Origin: JAPUDQ01 sp964538665 | Lineage (GTDB): Bacteria > Patescibacteriota > Saccharimonadia > Saccharimonadales > Saccharimonadaceae | Length of the DNA stretch: 6,897 nt | Reading direction: 5' to 3' | Assembly: GCA_964538665.1 (NCBI GenBank) | Contig: CAZIEB010000029.1 | Location: 1 to 6,897 of the forward strand | Part shown: positions 5,819 through 6,897 of the stretch, piece by piece | Numbering within the stretch: position 1 is the stretch's first letter | How the letters are laid out: every line of letters begins with the position of its first letter | Notes under the pieces: model-generated | Told to the model about the DNA's origin: nothing | What the model saw: only the letters and a program-made list of their open reading frames with translations | The model's database searches: none | Made by a program: the position numbers and the translations under genes

Positions 5819-6897
5819 CTATTTGTCGCCGCGGAGAGCGTCCAAGAGACGAGACCTACTTGCGCGGAAATAGTATCCCGCTGCAGTCAGTGAGCCAAGT
5901 CCGGCTGCACCCGCGACCATGTCACCTGGGCCCGTGGTAGGCAGTGCGGTCACTGTAGTCTTTGCAGACTCTACCTTGGGTTGACAGGCAGGATCATCGA
6001 CTGGTTTGTAGTCGTCTGCTTTGTCCTCGTCAACTTCGATGACGTTGCCGGTCGAAGGGTCGCACACCTCAACTTTTTTGACGGGTGTTTCTTCCTCGGG
6101 TTCGTCTTTGATAGTGATTCGGGTAGAGCAGTTTGCTCCAGAGCGATTTCCTTCGGATGTCAACACAGTGACTGAGACTGTGTATTGGCCAGCGGTCTCA
6201 AATGTCACTGTGTCGGTCGTGACGGTCTTTGTAGTTGAGTTGATTGCAATTGGATCAACTGCGCCTGGGCCGTCAAAGCGAAACGAGTATCGAGAAATCG
6301 TGGCACCATGGTCGGTCGAGGATTCAGCGGTAAACGTGTATTGGTTGCGGCTTATCTTGTTGGCCTTGATTGATTCGCATGCAGCCAATGGCTCCGGTGC
6401 AGGCGGTGTGTGTTTTGGTGTCGCCCTGGCTGGATTGCCACAAGGCTTCAACACGGCGCCGAGGAATTTGCCGTCATTGTCGACAAACACATATGCCTCC
6501 ACATCTCTCGTGACAAAACTCACAGTGGTAGGCCGCTGATAGAACGTCGAGCCCCCGGCGGTGAATTGAGTGCTATTGCCGATATTGTGGCGTCCTACGG
6601 TGACGGCACCAGTCGCGATGACTTTGCCATCGACTACGACATCACCGTTTTTGAGTACGGTGCCGTTTTTGATCGTGGCACTCGTACCGTTTATCATGCC
6701 GTCAGTGATTCCCATATGGTTGTAGACAGCTTTTACATCTCCTGTGTATTTCTTTTTGAGGTTATCGGTACTGTAAATACCGCATCGCACTACGGCGTTG
6801 TCGTCACAATCGGGCGTCGCCGAAACTGACTGGTTGAGCGGGCCAACGCCGAGGAGGAATGAACCTACGACGGCGAGGCCGACAACTATTGCTGTAA
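5819..6897 (-). CDS. Cell-surface PKD-domain protein with LPTTG cell-wall sorting signal (N-terminus cut by window edge)
   Basis: The reverse-strand frame is open to the right edge; 358 residues are visible and the start codon lies outside. An internal GTG at 6790 is not the start, because a signal-peptide hydrophobic core (IVVGLAVVGSFLLGVG) lies upstream, ending in SVSA, a likely signal peptidase I site. Then come: an N-terminal domain with Cys pairs and NGTVLKNGDVVVDGKV (visible 77-92), ending PCGNP (151-155); a Pro-rich linker; a PKD-like beta-sandwich (about 172-263, with GQYTVSVTV); an acidic linker; CDPSTGNVIEV...DDPAC (278-304); LPTTG (318-322); a hydrophobic segment; and a basic tail RASRSRLLDALRGDK. 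Sortases cleave LPxTG and attach the protein to the wall or a pilin. Domain layout is typical, as I recall, of Saccharibacteria surface proteins that may contact the host bacterium. No sortase is in the window. Confidence 0.88.
   Translation of the reverse strand, partial: TAIVVGLAVVGSFLLGVGPLNQSVSATPDCDDNAVVRCGIYSTDNLKKKYTGDVKAVYNHMGITDGMINGTSATIKNGTVLKNGDVVVDGKVIATGAVTVGRHNIGNSTQFTAGGSTFYQRPTTVSFVTRDVEAYVFVDNDGKFLGAVLKPCGNPARATPKHTPPAPEPLAACESIKANKISRNQYTFTAESSTDHGATISRYSFRFDGPGAVDPIAINSTTKTVTTDTVTFETAGQYTVSVTVLTSEGNRSGANCSTRITIKDEPEEETPVKKVEVCDPSTGNVIEVDEDKADDYKPVDDPACQPKVESAKTTVTALPTTGPGDMVAGAAGLGSLTAAGYYFRASRSRLLDALRGDK
5930..5944 (-). other. Sortase recognition motif LPTTG of the surface protein
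   Basis: Codons CTG CCT ACC ACG GGC on the reverse strand encode LPTTG, followed by PGDMVAGAAG, a hydrophobic stretch and an Arg/Lys-rich end. This is the three-part C-terminal sorting signal of sortase substrates. The GPGD immediately after the motif is common in Patescibacteria surface proteins, as far as I recall. Confidence 0.85.
6818..6895 (-). other. Signal peptide (hydrophobic core and cleavage site) of the surface protein
   Basis: The 26 residues before TPDCDDNAVV consist of a hydrophobic run rich in Val, Leu, Gly and Ala, then PLNQSVSA. Cleavage after SVSA would fit signal peptidase I. The basic n-region and the start codon would lie just beyond the window edge. Confidence 0.75.

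Noticed and set aside
5566..5940. 124-codon plus-strand frame crossing the kinase 3' end and terminator
   Set aside because: It runs through a strong terminator hairpin and overlaps two well-supported genes.
6021..6539. 172-codon open frame on the plus strand
   Set aside because: Antisense to the surface protein; Val/Ser-rich shadow of its Thr/Asp-rich codons.
6788..6790. GTG as the start codon of the surface protein
   Set aside because: The open frame continues upstream into a clear signal peptide, so the true start is beyond the window edge.
6410..6829. 139-codon open frame on the plus strand
   Set aside because: Antisense to the surface protein N-terminal domain, with no domain or start context.
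1..6897. Alternative genetic code (UGA as Gly), CRISPR, tRNA, IS elements
   Set aside because: Two conserved genes stop at TGA at the expected length; no repeat arrays, cloverleaf-type sequences or transposase motifs were seen by eye.

Overview
The window looks like a chromosome segment from a Candidate Phyla Radiation / Patescibacteria genome, most probably Candidatus Saccharibacteria (TM7). The strongest support is the surface protein at the right end. It has an export signal, a domain ending in CGNP, a PKD-like domain, a paired-Cys segment of the type CDPxTG...DDPxC, and an LPTTG-GPGD C-terminus, a layout I associate with Saccharibacteria. UGA is used as a normal stop (folD and the acyl-ACP-reductase-like gene both end in TGA), which argues against the UGA-glycine lineages Gracilibacteria/SR1. 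Genes are tightly packed, Shine-Dalgarno sequences are missing, and several genes have a -10 box only 6-8 nt before the start codon, which suggests leaderless mRNAs. The taxonomic call is an inference from remembered family features, not from a search.

Layout, left to right: (1) the N-terminal part of a ferredoxin-NAD(P)H-reductase-like flavoprotein on the minus strand, cut by the left edge; (2) folD on the plus strand, divergent from it across a 30-bp promoter region; (3) a single-domain CheY-like response regulator on the minus strand, overlapping folD tail to tail by 17 bp; (4) a PlsC-like acyltransferase on the minus strand, 13 bp upstream of the response regulator; (5) a Rossmann-fold enzyme resembling cyanobacterial long-chain acyl-ACP reductase (AAR), divergent from plsC across a 47-bp region with overlapping, oppositely directed -10 boxes; (6) a multi-TM sensor histidine kinase whose ATG overlaps the AAR-like stop codon (ATGA); (7) a rho-independent terminator; (8) a convergent, cell-wall-anchored PKD-domain protein cut by the right edge.

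The central block (1321-5762) is the most interesting part. Two divergent operons share one promoter: one pairs a PlsC-like acyltransferase with a response regulator, the other pairs an acyl-thioester-reductase-like enzyme with a membrane histidine kinase. This looks like a two-component system physically linked to acyl-lipid enzymes, perhaps for membrane lipid remodelling in an organism thought to obtain lipids from a host. The linkage and active-site residues are visible in the sequence; the functional reading is a hypothesis. The flavin reductase at the left edge belongs to the superfamily that includes reductases serving fatty-acid desaturases, so it could be a further lipid-related redox gene, but its partner lies outside the window.

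Every base except four short gaps (495-524, 1696-1708, 2330-2376, 5763-5818) lies in a supported gene. No tRNA, rRNA, CRISPR array or insertion sequence was seen.
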